Origin: Planktothrix rubescens CCAP 1459/22
GTDB taxonomy: Bacteria > Cyanobacteriota > Cyanobacteriia > Cyanobacteriales > Microcoleaceae
Direction of reading: 5' to 3'
NCBI GenBank assembly: GCA_904830895.1
Contig: LR882958.1
Location: 2,040,001 to 2,104,000, forward strand
DNA: 64,000 nucleotides
Shown: positions 30,384 to 39,352 of the stretch, one piece after another
Layout of the letters: each line of letters starts with the position of its first letter
Numbering within the stretch: position 1 is the stretch's first letter
The notes under the pieces: generated by a model
Told to the model about the DNA's origin: nothing
Seen by the model: only the letters and a program-made list of their open reading frames with translations
The model's database searches: none
Position numbers and translations under genes: made by a program

Positions 30384-30501
30384 TCCTGGTGCCTATGGCT
30401 CAGTGGAACCACTCCGATCCATCTCGAACTCGGAAGTGAAACGCTGACACGGCGAAGATACTTGGAGGGTAGCCTCCTGGGAAAATAGCTCGGTGCCAGG
30501 T
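30384..30501 (+). rRNA. rrf: 5S ribosomal RNA, solitary copy
   Basis: About 118 bases with the complete 5S pattern: the 5' strand cctggtgcc pairs with the 3' strand ggtgccagg (two G-U pairs), and the conserved internal segments ccgatccatctcgaactcgg and gaagtgaaacgc are present. Neither 16S nor 23S genes occur nearby; upstream is the divergent ParA operon. It therefore appears to be an extra 5S gene outside the main rRNA operons, with its own promoter and terminator. Confidence 0.95.
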
Positions 30502-30510
30502 TAATAATCA

Positions 30511-30548
30511 AAAACCCCCTTCTAGTGGTAAATCGGAAGGAGGTTTTT
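30511..30548 (+). terminator. Terminator of the 5S rRNA gene
   Basis: aaaacccccttc and gaaggaggtttt form a stem with one mismatch around a 13-base loop, ending in a T-run, ten bases after the 5S sequence. Confidence 0.8.
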
Positions 30549-30617
30549 GTATGAATGGGTTTTTATTAATTTTGTACTTGGTTAATATAAGATAAACTAC
30601 AAAGGTAAATATTGAAC

Positions 30618-30935
30618 TCATTTTAATAGCCCTTGAGCGCGTAATCTAGCAGCAAAAGGAGATTCACCAGCTTCAATTTCTGCCTGTTTAATATAGTCTT
30701 CTCGTCGCTTTATTTCTGTGTCGAGTTCTGCTTTATGATCCCAATAATAAGCTAAGGCAGAAAGAATTTGGCTCATGGTTAAATAACGATGATTAAGGTG
30801 TAATTCTGCTGGACTCCAACTATAAGCAATTTGAGCTTCAACTAATTCAACGACTTTCATTATAGTTCCCGCTATGATAGGAACATTATCCTGATTTAGC
30901 TCTACATATTTATACTCGGTTTTTGTAAGTGTCAT
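30618..30935 (-). CDS. DUF433 domain protein
   Basis: A 105-residue protein with the DUF433 helix-turn-helix pattern (IAGTIMKVVELVEAQ, then LTMSQILSALAYYWDHKAELD). DUF433 proteins are often antitoxin-like partners of DUF5615 PIN-fold proteins. Here no DUF5615 gene is adjacent, in contrast with the pair at 60.0-60.9 kb, so this copy appears orphaned. Confidence 0.82.
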   Translation of the reverse strand: MTLTKTEYKYVELNQDNVPIIAGTIMKVVELVEAQIAYSWSPAELHLNHRYLTMSQILSALAYYWDHKAELDTEIKRREDYIKQAEIEAGESPFAARLRAQGLLK

Positions 30936-31016
30936 ATTTCCTGCTTTGTTGATTGGCTTTTAAATAGAATGTCTATTTTCTAGTATACCTCGCCAAATCT
31001 ATTTAATTAATCGTTA

Positions 31017-31889
31017 TTATATCGAAATCTCCGGTAGTAGATCTAGAACAGATTTTAGATCTGCTGCTCGATAGTGAAGATAATCCTCCCTTCTAGTTCT
31101 GAAAGATGAATCAGTATTCATGATTGAAGGAAGAATACTTGTATCTGTCAAAGCTAAAACAGTTTGTTTAGCAATCTGTATATAATGAAGGCTTGATCTA
31201 TTTCCCGCCAACTTATGTATTAAAGTCGGGTAACACACAAATTCATAAACGATATTTTCTAGCATAAAGACAAGAATAAATGCAGGTTTGAGGTTAGGGT
31301 CAGCACTTCCACATTCGCTTTCGTAGACCTTCCAATATCCCTCAAGACTTTTTCCTTTTCTGCTTTGTGATTTTTGACATGAGTTGATGATAGGCCTGTC
31401 ATGATCGTTGATACTAACGACTATCACAACGCAGTTATATTCTTTTAAAGATCCATCTTCATCTTCATCTATTTCTGTATAGTATCCCAGCACTACAGAC
31501 CGCACATCAGGGAATAGGGTAGTCTTCTTATTGATAACTTTGAGAAGGCGACTGATTTCTTGATTGGGTTGTATGGGTTTTCTTGCGTATGTTTTAACCC
31601 GACTGTAGTTAAGGTGTGGTTTGAACAAATCAATATATAGCTGCTCTTTTTCATTAAGTTGTTCGGTGGTAAATAATTGCCAGTAAATTCTATATAACCT
31701 TTGATTGTTTGTGCGACTTAATTGTGGATACCTGTGGTGTCCTCTCCCATTCCAACGAGCATTAATATTGATAGATCGCCCTACATACCACACTTCTTGT
31801 TCTGCATCGACAACCACATAGATCCCTGGTTGCGGGGGTAATTGTTCACGTTGTTTAAGGGGAAGACTAGACCATGATTTCCATTCCAT
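31017..31889 (-). CDS. GIY-YIG nuclease-domain protein with long C-terminal extension
   Basis: A 290-residue protein. Residues about 18-100 are a GIY-YIG domain: PGIYVVVD, then EVWYVGRSININARW and an Asn/Glu-containing helix (LNEKEQLYIDLFKPHLN) that carries the metal-binding Glu. The remaining about 180 residues match nothing I recognise. GIY-YIG proteins nick DNA in homing, repair and restriction. The gene stands alone, downstream of the MCE gene's neighbourhood and near other DNA-associated genes. Confidence 0.8.
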   Translation of the reverse strand: MEWKSWSSLPLKQREQLPPQPGIYVVVDAEQEVWYVGRSININARWNGRGHHRYPQLSRTNNQRLYRIYWQLFTTEQLNEKEQLYIDLFKPHLNYSRVKTYARKPIQPNQEISRLLKVINKKTTLFPDVRSVVLGYYTEIDEDEDGSLKEYNCVVIVVSINDHDRPIINSCQKSQSRKGKSLEGYWKVYESECGSADPNLKPAFILVFMLENIVYEFVCYPTLIHKLAGNRSSLHYIQIAKQTVLALTDTSILPSIMNTDSSFRTRREDYLHYRAADLKSVLDLLPEISI

Positions 31890-31964
31890 ATAAGTATAAT
31901 TTCCTAAGTTGATCTATTAATTGATGACTTTTCTGTTATAAGTAAAGGTAGTGGTAATTTTTCC

Positions 31965-33386
31965 CTATTCCTGATTAAATTGGGGTGGAAAAATAAATTT
32001 TTGAGTTTGATCAATAGAATAATCTGTAGCAGAATTCATCAGTTGATTTACCCTTTCATTCGCTTCAAAACCAGGCTGTTTTAGGGTTGAAGATTGATTA
32101 ATAGTTGAGAGTGTAACCTGAGTTTTTTTAACCGCTTCTGCTAGAGGTTCTAATTTTTCCGACATTGATTTTTGTCGTTCTAAACGTTGAGTTGAGTTAA
32201 ATAATTTCCCCAAACCATTAATTAAGTTTTTCAGGTTATTTTGTAATTGTTCATCCCCGGTTAATTGGTTCACATCTTCACTAATTTTTTGCAAGGTTTG
32301 TAGGGTATCTCGAGTGGAATTTAAAGTTTCTTGAATTAGGATTAAATTTTCAGGATCACTGACTCCCTTTGATAAATCTCTGAGGTTAGCTGATGTGGCT
32401 TCTGCATTAGCTGAGGCGGCTTCCAAATTTTTAATAATATTAGCCTGTTCTAATTGAGTCATGATCGGGGTTAGACTTCCGACTAAAACACTGAGTTCTT
32501 TTGTGGTTTGATTAATATTTTCTAAAGTAGAAACTAAACTAGATCGATTATTCGCTAATAATCCATTAAATTGATTAGTAAGAGCGCTAACTTGATTAGC
32601 CGCCTGACTGATAGAATTGGCGGAATTAACAGTGGCTTGAGTGACTTCTTTTGTATCTCTTTGAACACCCGTTGAAAGATTAGTCATTTCTGAAGTCAAA
32701 GCATTAACTCCTTGACTCACCGATTGATTTAACCCGCCAATTCCAGTCCCTACAGACGCATTAAGTTGTTCAATTTCTGACTGGGTAACAGACAAAAACT
32801 CTGATATTTTCCCACTTAAATTTATAGCTTCTTGGGCGGCACTAGAACTGTTTTTGGCTGCGGAATTTAAGTTAGCAAATAACTCTGGATTTCCATAGAT
32901 TTCTGCAAATTGATATAAACTGCCAATTAGTTTCATAATATCAATTCCTAGCTCTCCAGGAATGCGAGTATTATTACAAAGAATAGTTTCAGGACAATCG
33001 GGACTAAGAGGATCTGCATCTGCGAAGTTTTGAGAAAATTTTTCCTTGGGAATAATATCAATATATCCTTCATTTAATAAACCAATTTGGTTAGATTGAA
33101 TGATCACATTGCGAGGAATAATAAAACTACTCGGTGTAATTTCTAAAATGGCATCAACAGCATTTAAGGATGCTTTAAGTTGAACCAATCGACCCACTTT
33201 AACCCCTCGATATCTGACAACTGTTCCGATTTGTAATGCAGACGCATCAGAAAATTCTGCAATAATTGTGTAACTACGACTTCCTAAACTAATATTTTTC
33301 AGCCATAAAACTACGGCTCCGAGTAAACCCAATCCCAACAAAATTAATAAACCCACAGAACCTTCCCGAATAGCTCGCGATCGCAT
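31965..33386 (-). CDS. MCE/MlaD-family lipid-transport protein
   Basis: A 473-residue protein with one N-terminal membrane anchor (residues about 10-30) and an MCE domain (about 35-115; GTVVRYRGVKVG, LLNEGYIDIIPK). A long helical, Ser/Asn/Thr-rich region follows (about 180-430), probably coiled coil. MCE proteins form rings in the periplasm as part of ABC-type lipid transporters (Mla in proteobacteria, TGD2 in plastids). I chose the ATG at 33386 over the GTG at 33401. The ABC and permease partners are not in the window. Confidence 0.88.
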   Translation of the reverse strand: MRSRAIREGSVGLLILLGLGLLGAVVLWLKNISLGSRSYTIIAEFSDASALQIGTVVRYRGVKVGRLVQLKASLNAVDAILEITPSSFIIPRNVIIQSNQIGLLNEGYIDIIPKEKFSQNFADADPLSPDCPETILCNNTRIPGELGIDIMKLIGSLYQFAEIYGNPELFANLNSAAKNSSSAAQEAINLSGKISEFLSVTQSEIEQLNASVGTGIGGLNQSVSQGVNALTSEMTNLSTGVQRDTKEVTQATVNSANSISQAANQVSALTNQFNGLLANNRSSLVSTLENINQTTKELSVLVGSLTPIMTQLEQANIIKNLEAASANAEATSANLRDLSKGVSDPENLILIQETLNSTRDTLQTLQKISEDVNQLTGDEQLQNNLKNLINGLGKLFNSTQRLERQKSMSEKLEPLAEAVKKTQVTLSTINQSSTLKQPGFEANERVNQLMNSATDYSIDQTQKFIFPPQFNQE

Positions 33387-33443
33387 AGTTTTCTCTCTCA
33401 CAATTAGGGTAAACTTTTAACATCATAAATCTGGTATTTCCCT

Positions 33444-35033
33444 CTAACTTAACTGGACAACAATTTGATTTTCTAAAAGCAGTTTATCGGTTAACAAGTC
33501 TTCAACCGTAATTCTTAAAAATCGTTTTTCATCTACTTGAAATAAGACTTTAATCCGATCACTTGCTGGGTTTCCTAGAGGGGCTAATTGAGCAATGGTG
33601 CGACCGCCTGGGGTATCATTTAAAGATTGAACAATTTGGCTTTGATCTAAACGACGAGTGACCAAGCGATCGCCATCAAAATAAACCTCTGTTCCTCCGG
33701 TTTCATCCCCCAATTCTCCTAAAATCAATTCAATACTGGGTTGATTTTCCAAAGATGCACCCAACATTAATTCTATGGGTGTCGTCATCGGATAGGGTTG
33801 ACCTGATCTTATAATTGAATGCCAACTATGGCAATTATCCCGACGATTCCAATAGCGAATACCATAACTATGATATAAAAAATCTTCTATTTTTATCCCT
33901 TGATTCAGTTGTAAAGCACCATGGGAAATCGCCTCAAAAGGTTTTTCACAGCGAATTTTATCGCTATCAAAATATTGCTGAATCCAAGTTTGTACCGATG
34001 GAATTTGAGCACTTCCTCCCACTAATAAAACAGCATTGATATCAGAAACTTCAATTCCTTGACGGCGAGCTTGTTGGAAAACTTTACCAATAGAATCATC
34101 TAAGGTTTCAAAAAAACTAGCATTAGTAAGAATAGTTTCAAACTGATTCCGCGTTAAGGTTAATTCATAACTATCTAAGGTTTGGTCATCAAAATAAACT
34201 TCTGTCGCTTGAGTTTGTAAAGATAATTGAATTTTTAAACGTTCAGCTAAACGAGTAGTTAGGCTATTTTTGGGTAAACCTTGGGTTTTAGTAAAGTAAT
34301 CTAATAACCAATTATCAATATCAGAACCCCCTAAATTTTGCCCTGCTTTAGCTAAAACTCTAGCAGTTTGTACCCGTTGTCCTGATGATTCTGTAAAGGA
34401 TTTTTGCCCCCATTTTAAAATAAAACCTAACGGTTTTTTATTGCTATTTGCTTCTAAACGAACTAGGGAGAGATCTAACGTTCCTCCACCTAAATCAATT
34501 ACCAGTAAAAGCTCTTGATCTGCTAATCCATAACCTAAAGCAGCCGCCGTGGGTTCATCTAACAGTTTTACCTGTTCTACATCAAGAGATTCAGATACTT
34601 TTCCAAGCCAATAACGATAGGATTCAAAGCTGTCAACTGGAACGGTAAATACCAAAGAATCAACCTCCATAGGTATTTGACGAATAGCATTCACAATTCC
34701 TCTTAAAAACAATTCTCCCACTCGTTCAAAGCTAATAATTTGACCATCAATTTCGGGTAAAAATCCCTGAATATTACTCCCAATTCCCCGTTTAAAATTC
34801 TTGAAAAAACGAGGATCATTACTAATATCATATCCTCCATCCCGCACTTGTTGACCCAATAAAATATCCGGTTGACTCGCATCTTTTAAATAAACTAAAC
34901 TCGGAATCAGGGGCGGATTTTGACTGGAAATTTGGGATAAATTAGGTAATTTTAATGTTTCAGGTTTTTGTGTCGCCGAATTCCAACGGGAAATAACAGT
35001 ATTACTGGTTCCAAAATCAATCGAAATAGTCAT
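33444..35033 (-). CDS. Hsp70-family (DnaK-like) protein
   Basis: A 529-residue protein. The nucleotide-binding domain is complete: IDFGTSNTVISRW (phosphate 1), DEPTAAALGYGL, IDLGGGTLDLSL (phosphate 2) and LVGGSAQIP (adenosine motif). The C-terminal part is shorter and different from canonical DnaK, as is common for the extra cyanobacterial Hsp70 paralogues. A specialised chaperone or regulatory ATPase is likely. It is preceded by dtd, with 28 bases between them. Confidence 0.88.
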   Translation of the reverse strand: MTISIDFGTSNTVISRWNSATQKPETLKLPNLSQISSQNPPLIPSLVYLKDASQPDILLGQQVRDGGYDISNDPRFFKNFKRGIGSNIQGFLPEIDGQIISFERVGELFLRGIVNAIRQIPMEVDSLVFTVPVDSFESYRYWLGKVSESLDVEQVKLLDEPTAAALGYGLADQELLLVIDLGGGTLDLSLVRLEANSNKKPLGFILKWGQKSFTESSGQRVQTARVLAKAGQNLGGSDIDNWLLDYFTKTQGLPKNSLTTRLAERLKIQLSLQTQATEVYFDDQTLDSYELTLTRNQFETILTNASFFETLDDSIGKVFQQARRQGIEVSDINAVLLVGGSAQIPSVQTWIQQYFDSDKIRCEKPFEAISHGALQLNQGIKIEDFLYHSYGIRYWNRRDNCHSWHSIIRSGQPYPMTTPIELMLGASLENQPSIELILGELGDETGGTEVYFDGDRLVTRRLDQSQIVQSLNDTPGGRTIAQLAPLGNPASDRIKVLFQVDEKRFLRITVEDLLTDKLLLENQIVVQLS

Positions 35034-35061
35034 TTTTCTAAATATTTTATAATAGAAATAA

Positions 35062-35520
35062 TTAAGAGTTTGCTTCTTTTTCTAAGATTAACGTAACCGG
35101 GCCATCATTTTCGATTGAAACTTCCATCATGGCGCCAAATTGACCTGTTTCTACTTTTAAACCACTCAAACGCAATTGTTCAACAAACTGTTGATAAAGC
35201 TTTTCAGCCGTTGCTGGAGGTGCTGAACGATCAAAGGACGGACGCCGACCCTTGCGACAGTCCCCATAGAGAGTAAATTGACTTACCACTAATAATTCAC
35301 CTTGAATTTCTTGAATGGATTTTTCCCATTTTCCAGTGTTGGTTTGGGGATCGGAAAATAATCTTAATTCTAAGCATTTTCGCACCATCCAATTAATTTC
35401 TATTTCGGTATCTGTTTGAGCAATTCCTACTAATAGGTTGAGTCCTCTCCCAATTTGACCGATGATTTCACCTCCGACGGTAACTTGAGACGCATTAACT
35501 CGTTGAACAATTACCCGCAT
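35062..35520 (-). CDS. dtd: D-aminoacyl-tRNA deacylase
   Basis: A 152-residue protein starting [15 protein letters not shown], with the catalytic SQFTLYGD motif and the cross-subunit GP motif near NDGPVTL. It hydrolyses D-aminoacyl-tRNAs (and Gly-tRNA-Ala), recycling mischarged tRNA. The length is typical. It lies 98 bases from the COG0523 gene on the same strand, after short heptad-like units (cagtaat). Confidence 0.96.
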   Translation of the reverse strand: MRVIVQRVNASQVTVGGEIIGQIGRGLNLLVGIAQTDTEIEINWMVRKCLELRLFSDPQTNTGKWEKSIQEIQGELLVVSQFTLYGDCRKGRRPSFDRSAPPATAEKLYQQFVEQLRLSGLKVETGQFGAMMEVSIENDGPVTLILEKEANS

Positions 35521-35618
35521 ATCAGTAATCAGTAATCAGTTATTAGTCATCAGTTAATAGTAGGGTGCGTATTATCAGTACACGCACCATTACTATTGTT
35601 CACCTATTAACTAATATT

Positions 35619-36755
35619 TTATTTCCCAAATCCTTTTCCACGACTGGTAGAGGGAAGACATAAACAATGATTGAGTTGAGATCGTAGAATTTCATGATCT
35701 AATTCCTGACCAATTAAAACTAATTGGGTTTTGGGTTCGGTTTTCCATTCATCATCATCAATTGAAAACCGTTTTCCACTCAGATGAAAAATATGACGTT
35801 TGGGACTTTCATCAAACCATAAAATTCCTTTGGCTCGAAACACACTCGCCGGAAGTTGGTTATCCAAAAAGTATTGAAATTTTCTTAAAGAAAGGGGTTG
35901 ATCACTTTGGAAAGAAAGGGAGGTAAAACCATCATTTTCTAAGTGATTAGAATGGTCATGATGATCATGATGGTGCTGATGATCATGATCATGATCGTGC
36001 TCACAATGGTCATCACAGACATGATCCTCATGGTCATGGTCGTGATCATGTTTGTGATCATGATGGTCATGTTCATCGGATTGATCATCAAAATATTGAT
36101 CGGATTGAAATAATCCAACACTCAGAATTAAAGGTAAGGAAACTTGAGAGTTAGTGGTGCGTAAAATTCGGGCATCTTTTTTCATATCCCGAATTCTGAC
36201 TTCCAATAAATCTACCTCGGCTTCATCGACTAAATCGGTTTTATTTAAAACAATAATATCCCCATAGACAATCTGACTATTGGCGGCTTGACTATTGAAT
36301 AAATCCAAACTAAAATTAGCACAATCTACTAATGTTACAATGGAATCTAAACGAGTCATATCCCTTAATTCTGTACTTAAAAAAGTCAGAGCGACCGGAA
36401 GCGGATCGGCGAGTCCGGTGGTTTCTACCACCATATAATCCACTTTTTCAGGACGTTCTAAAACCTTATAAACCGCATTAACTAAATCTTCATTAATGGT
36501 GCAACAAACGCAGCCATTACTTAACTCAACCATTGTATTATCTTCATCGGTATTGATAATCAATTCATTATCAATTCCAATTTCACCAAATTCATTCACC
36601 AGGACGGCGGTTTTGATTCCCTGCTGATTGGATAAAATATGATTCAGCAGGGTGGTTTTCCCACTTCCTAGGAATCCTGTAATAATGGTTACAGGCATTC
36701 CCCGCTTGGGGTCATCCATGGTTAATTCTGTCTTAGGTGTGACGGTGGACTGCAT
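35619..36755 (-). CDS. COG0523/CobW-family GTPase with His-rich metal-binding stretch
   Basis: A 378-residue G3E-family GTPase. GFLGSGKTT (Walker A), NEFGEIGID, the family's CxCC metal motif as NGCVCCTI, and LNKTDLVDE (G4) are visible. Between residues about 225 and 270 there is a run dominated by His and Asp, followed by the CobW C-terminal domain. These proteins deliver metals, often Zn, to client enzymes; the His stretch suggests metal storage or sensing. Which metal is unknown; no Zur box was recognised. Confidence 0.9.
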   Translation of the reverse strand: MQSTVTPKTELTMDDPKRGMPVTIITGFLGSGKTTLLNHILSNQQGIKTAVLVNEFGEIGIDNELIINTDEDNTMVELSNGCVCCTINEDLVNAVYKVLERPEKVDYMVVETTGLADPLPVALTFLSTELRDMTRLDSIVTLVDCANFSLDLFNSQAANSQIVYGDIIVLNKTDLVDEAEVDLLEVRIRDMKKDARILRTTNSQVSLPLILSVGLFQSDQYFDDQSDEHDHHDHKHDHDHDHEDHVCDDHCEHDHDHDHQHHHDHHDHSNHLENDGFTSLSFQSDQPLSLRKFQYFLDNQLPASVFRAKGILWFDESPKRHIFHLSGKRFSIDDDEWKTEPKTQLVLIGQELDHEILRSQLNHCLCLPSTSRGKGFGK

Positions 36756-36835
36756 AGGGGTACTACCAAAAACGTCAAAAATTTAACTGGTAATTTTCAG
36801 TGTATCCTATTCTTTCCCAGATGACAATTTTAGAA

Positions 36836-39205
36836 TTAAAGATTGTGGAATAAAACCTTTAATAATTGCTCAACAACAATTTTCCATGTAAATCTTTTTG
36901 AGACAAAATCAGGCCCGATTTTTTGGAGGGATTGATAAAGGGTTTCTTTTTGAATTACCATTTCCATTAATTGTAATAAATGTTCCTGATCCGGTTCTAA
37001 AAAGAATCGCGTTTCCCCTGTTTTTAGAGTGATTTGCTCAAATCTACTTCTGATTTTATAGACTAATTTTTCATCTGTAAAATCATCCGTTGGCCCCCCG
37101 TCGGTACAGATAACGGGAATACCAGAAGCCATCGCTTCTAACACCGGAAGATTAAACCCTTCGGCGGCATAAGGAGACACATAAGCATCGGCGGCTTGAT
37201 ACAATTGTGCCATTTCTAAGGATGATAAGTTATTACCAATATAAACCATTCGAGAGGAAATTCGTTGTATTTCTGTCTCGTTTAATGTGTCTTTTGTAGC
37301 TTGTTTGAGATAGTCTTTAGAAGGAAAAATTGCATCTCTCCCTTTTAAAACTAATCGGGCTTGGGGATATTTTTCTGTAATTTGAGCAAAGGCTTTTAAA
37401 ATCCGATCAATTCCCTGACGTTCATTCCACATTACCCCAATATTCAGGAAGATAAAACCATCATTCCAGCCAAATTTTTTTCTTAATTCCTGTCGTTTTT
37501 CTTCGGGTAAAGGATGATAAATATTAGGGTCAATTCCTAAAGGAATTACCACTACTCGTTCAGGAACAGCGCCACTGCGAATAAATCCTTCCCTCGACCA
37601 ATGGGAGGAGGTAATAATTAAGGTATCAGAATTGCGATGAGCTTCTCTAAAACATTCAATTTTCATGCCATTTAAAATAGAACGTGGCACAATTCCCCAT
37701 TCTGTACAGCCAAAAATAGCGGTTTTTTTACTAGATGAAGCTGTCAAATTAAACGGACAATAAACCCGCAGGGTAACATCCACTTGTTCCTTGGTTTTAG
37801 GAACAGTAATTTGGTCTAATATATCTTCAGCTTCGATACTTAATAAATGTTTGCTAGGTTTCCAGTCTGAGGTAACATAAGGAATGTCTTTATGAAAAAC
37901 TTTTAAAGCTGGATATTTAACCATTTCTAACAGTTGATAACTGTTAATAAAGGAATAGGAATGGGGAATATCTCGCCATCCTTCGACAATAATACTATGG
38001 GGATCAGATAAAGAAACAGAATCTTTAATTATGGGATTTGCCCAGGATATTGCTGTTTGATCTTGGCAAATTTCTAAGAGTTGATCAACGGTATGTTTCC
38101 AGGTATAATGTTGATTAACCCAATCGGGCGCAGTTTTTCTAGCCTGTTCTCTCCAAGTAGAATTATCTATAGCTTCCTGCATTAATTCTGCCAGATGTTT
38201 CCAATTTGGATGTAGAAAGAATTGACTTTGATTTTGAATAATTCGAGTTTTAAATCGAGTATCTATTTTTAAGGTAAACTCTGGATTAATAATTTCTTCT
38301 GTGGCTCCTCCAGAAGCATAAATAATTGGTAGTCCCGATGCTGCTGCTTCTAATACTGATAAATTAAAAGCAGTGGCAATATCCACCGCTAAATAAGCAT
38401 CGGAAATCTGGTATAATTGGGCTAGGGATGCACAGGATAGGGTTTGATTAAAATAGGCAACTCGCTGTTTAACTTTAGTAACTTCTTCCTCGGTTAATAC
38501 TTGTTGACTAGCACTGGTTAACCACTGGTTAGAGTCATGAAAAAAATCCGATCCTTTTAATACTAATCGCGCCTGGGGATATCGTTCTATAATATTAGCA
38601 AAAGCTTTTAAAATGGGTTTAATTCCATCTTGATCCTGTAAACTTCCGACATGGAAAAATATAAAATAATCTTCCCATCCCCATTGTTTTCTAAGTCTAT
38701 TTCTTTCGGTTTCATCTAAGGGATAATAAATTTTAGGATCAACACCCCAGGGAATAACCTTTATCTGTTGAGGATTTAGACCACTGCGGATCAGTCCTTC
38801 CCGTGACCATTGGGAGGGCGTAATCATAGTAACATCGGGATTAATTATTTGATTTTTTAAGTGAAATAGGGGTTTAAGTTGTGGCGAAGAATCAATTAAA
38901 ATTCCCCAAGGAGCAGTGGTATAGATCAGGGTTTTTTGACTTTGAGATGAGTTAAAATTAAAGGGTTGATAGAGACGGATAGTAACATCAGCAGGGGGAT
39001 TAATTGCTTGAGGAATTTGTTGTAACTGGGTTTCTAATTCCGATGGGAATAATCCGTTTAAATGTTTCCACTGGGGTTTTAAACCGGGAATATCTTGATG
39101 GGTTATTTCTAATTGCGATCGCTTTAACAGTTCCAAAAGTTGGAATTGATTGGTGATACTATAAGCATGGGGGATAAAACGCCAACCTTCAACATGAATT
39201 TTCAT
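36836..39205 (-). CDS. Tandem GT4-type glycosyltransferase (internal duplication)
   Basis: A 789-residue protein made of two homologous halves (residues about 1-395 and 400-789). Each begins with VEGWRxIPHxYS and carries a GT-B fold with SGLPIIYASGGATEE or SGIPVICTDGGPTDD, the EX7E-type nucleotide-sugar motif of family 4 glycosyltransferases. It probably makes cell-surface or lipopolysaccharide sugars. The second half matches the family better; the first may be a degenerate or regulatory half. Alternatively both are active, as in bifunctional polymerases. Confidence 0.85.
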   Translation of the reverse strand: MKIHVEGWRFIPHAYSITNQFQLLELLKRSQLEITHQDIPGLKPQWKHLNGLFPSELETQLQQIPQAINPPADVTIRLYQPFNFNSSQSQKTLIYTTAPWGILIDSSPQLKPLFHLKNQIINPDVTMITPSQWSREGLIRSGLNPQQIKVIPWGVDPKIYYPLDETERNRLRKQWGWEDYFIFFHVGSLQDQDGIKPILKAFANIIERYPQARLVLKGSDFFHDSNQWLTSASQQVLTEEEVTKVKQRVAYFNQTLSCASLAQLYQISDAYLAVDIATAFNLSVLEAAASGLPIIYASGGATEEIINPEFTLKIDTRFKTRIIQNQSQFFLHPNWKHLAELMQEAIDNSTWREQARKTAPDWVNQHYTWKHTVDQLLEICQDQTAISWANPIIKDSVSLSDPHSIIVEGWRDIPHSYSFINSYQLLEMVKYPALKVFHKDIPYVTSDWKPSKHLLSIEAEDILDQITVPKTKEQVDVTLRVYCPFNLTASSSKKTAIFGCTEWGIVPRSILNGMKIECFREAHRNSDTLIITSSHWSREGFIRSGAVPERVVVIPLGIDPNIYHPLPEEKRQELRKKFGWNDGFIFLNIGVMWNERQGIDRILKAFAQITEKYPQARLVLKGRDAIFPSKDYLKQATKDTLNETEIQRISSRMVYIGNNLSSLEMAQLYQAADAYVSPYAAEGFNLPVLEAMASGIPVICTDGGPTDDFTDEKLVYKIRSRFEQITLKTGETRFFLEPDQEHLLQLMEMVIQKETLYQSLQKIGPDFVSKRFTWKIVVEQLLKVLFHNL

Positions 39206-39352
39206 AGATAATTTTTTCCTTAAATATAAATTAATGAATAATTTCTCTTGACGAATGTTCCCTTAATGATTAAAATAAATCAAGGCAGCAAATAGAATTA
39301 AAACATAGTTTTCGATCATGATCAACCCCTGAGACTAACTTACTGAAAATCT

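Noticed and set aside
30170-30511. 113-codon minus-strand frame
   Set aside because: It is antisense to the 5S rRNA gene and its promoter region, so it is a shadow frame.
35939-36121. 60-codon Met/Ile-rich minus-strand frame
   Set aside because: It is an out-of-frame reading of the His-rich stretch in the COG0523 gene.
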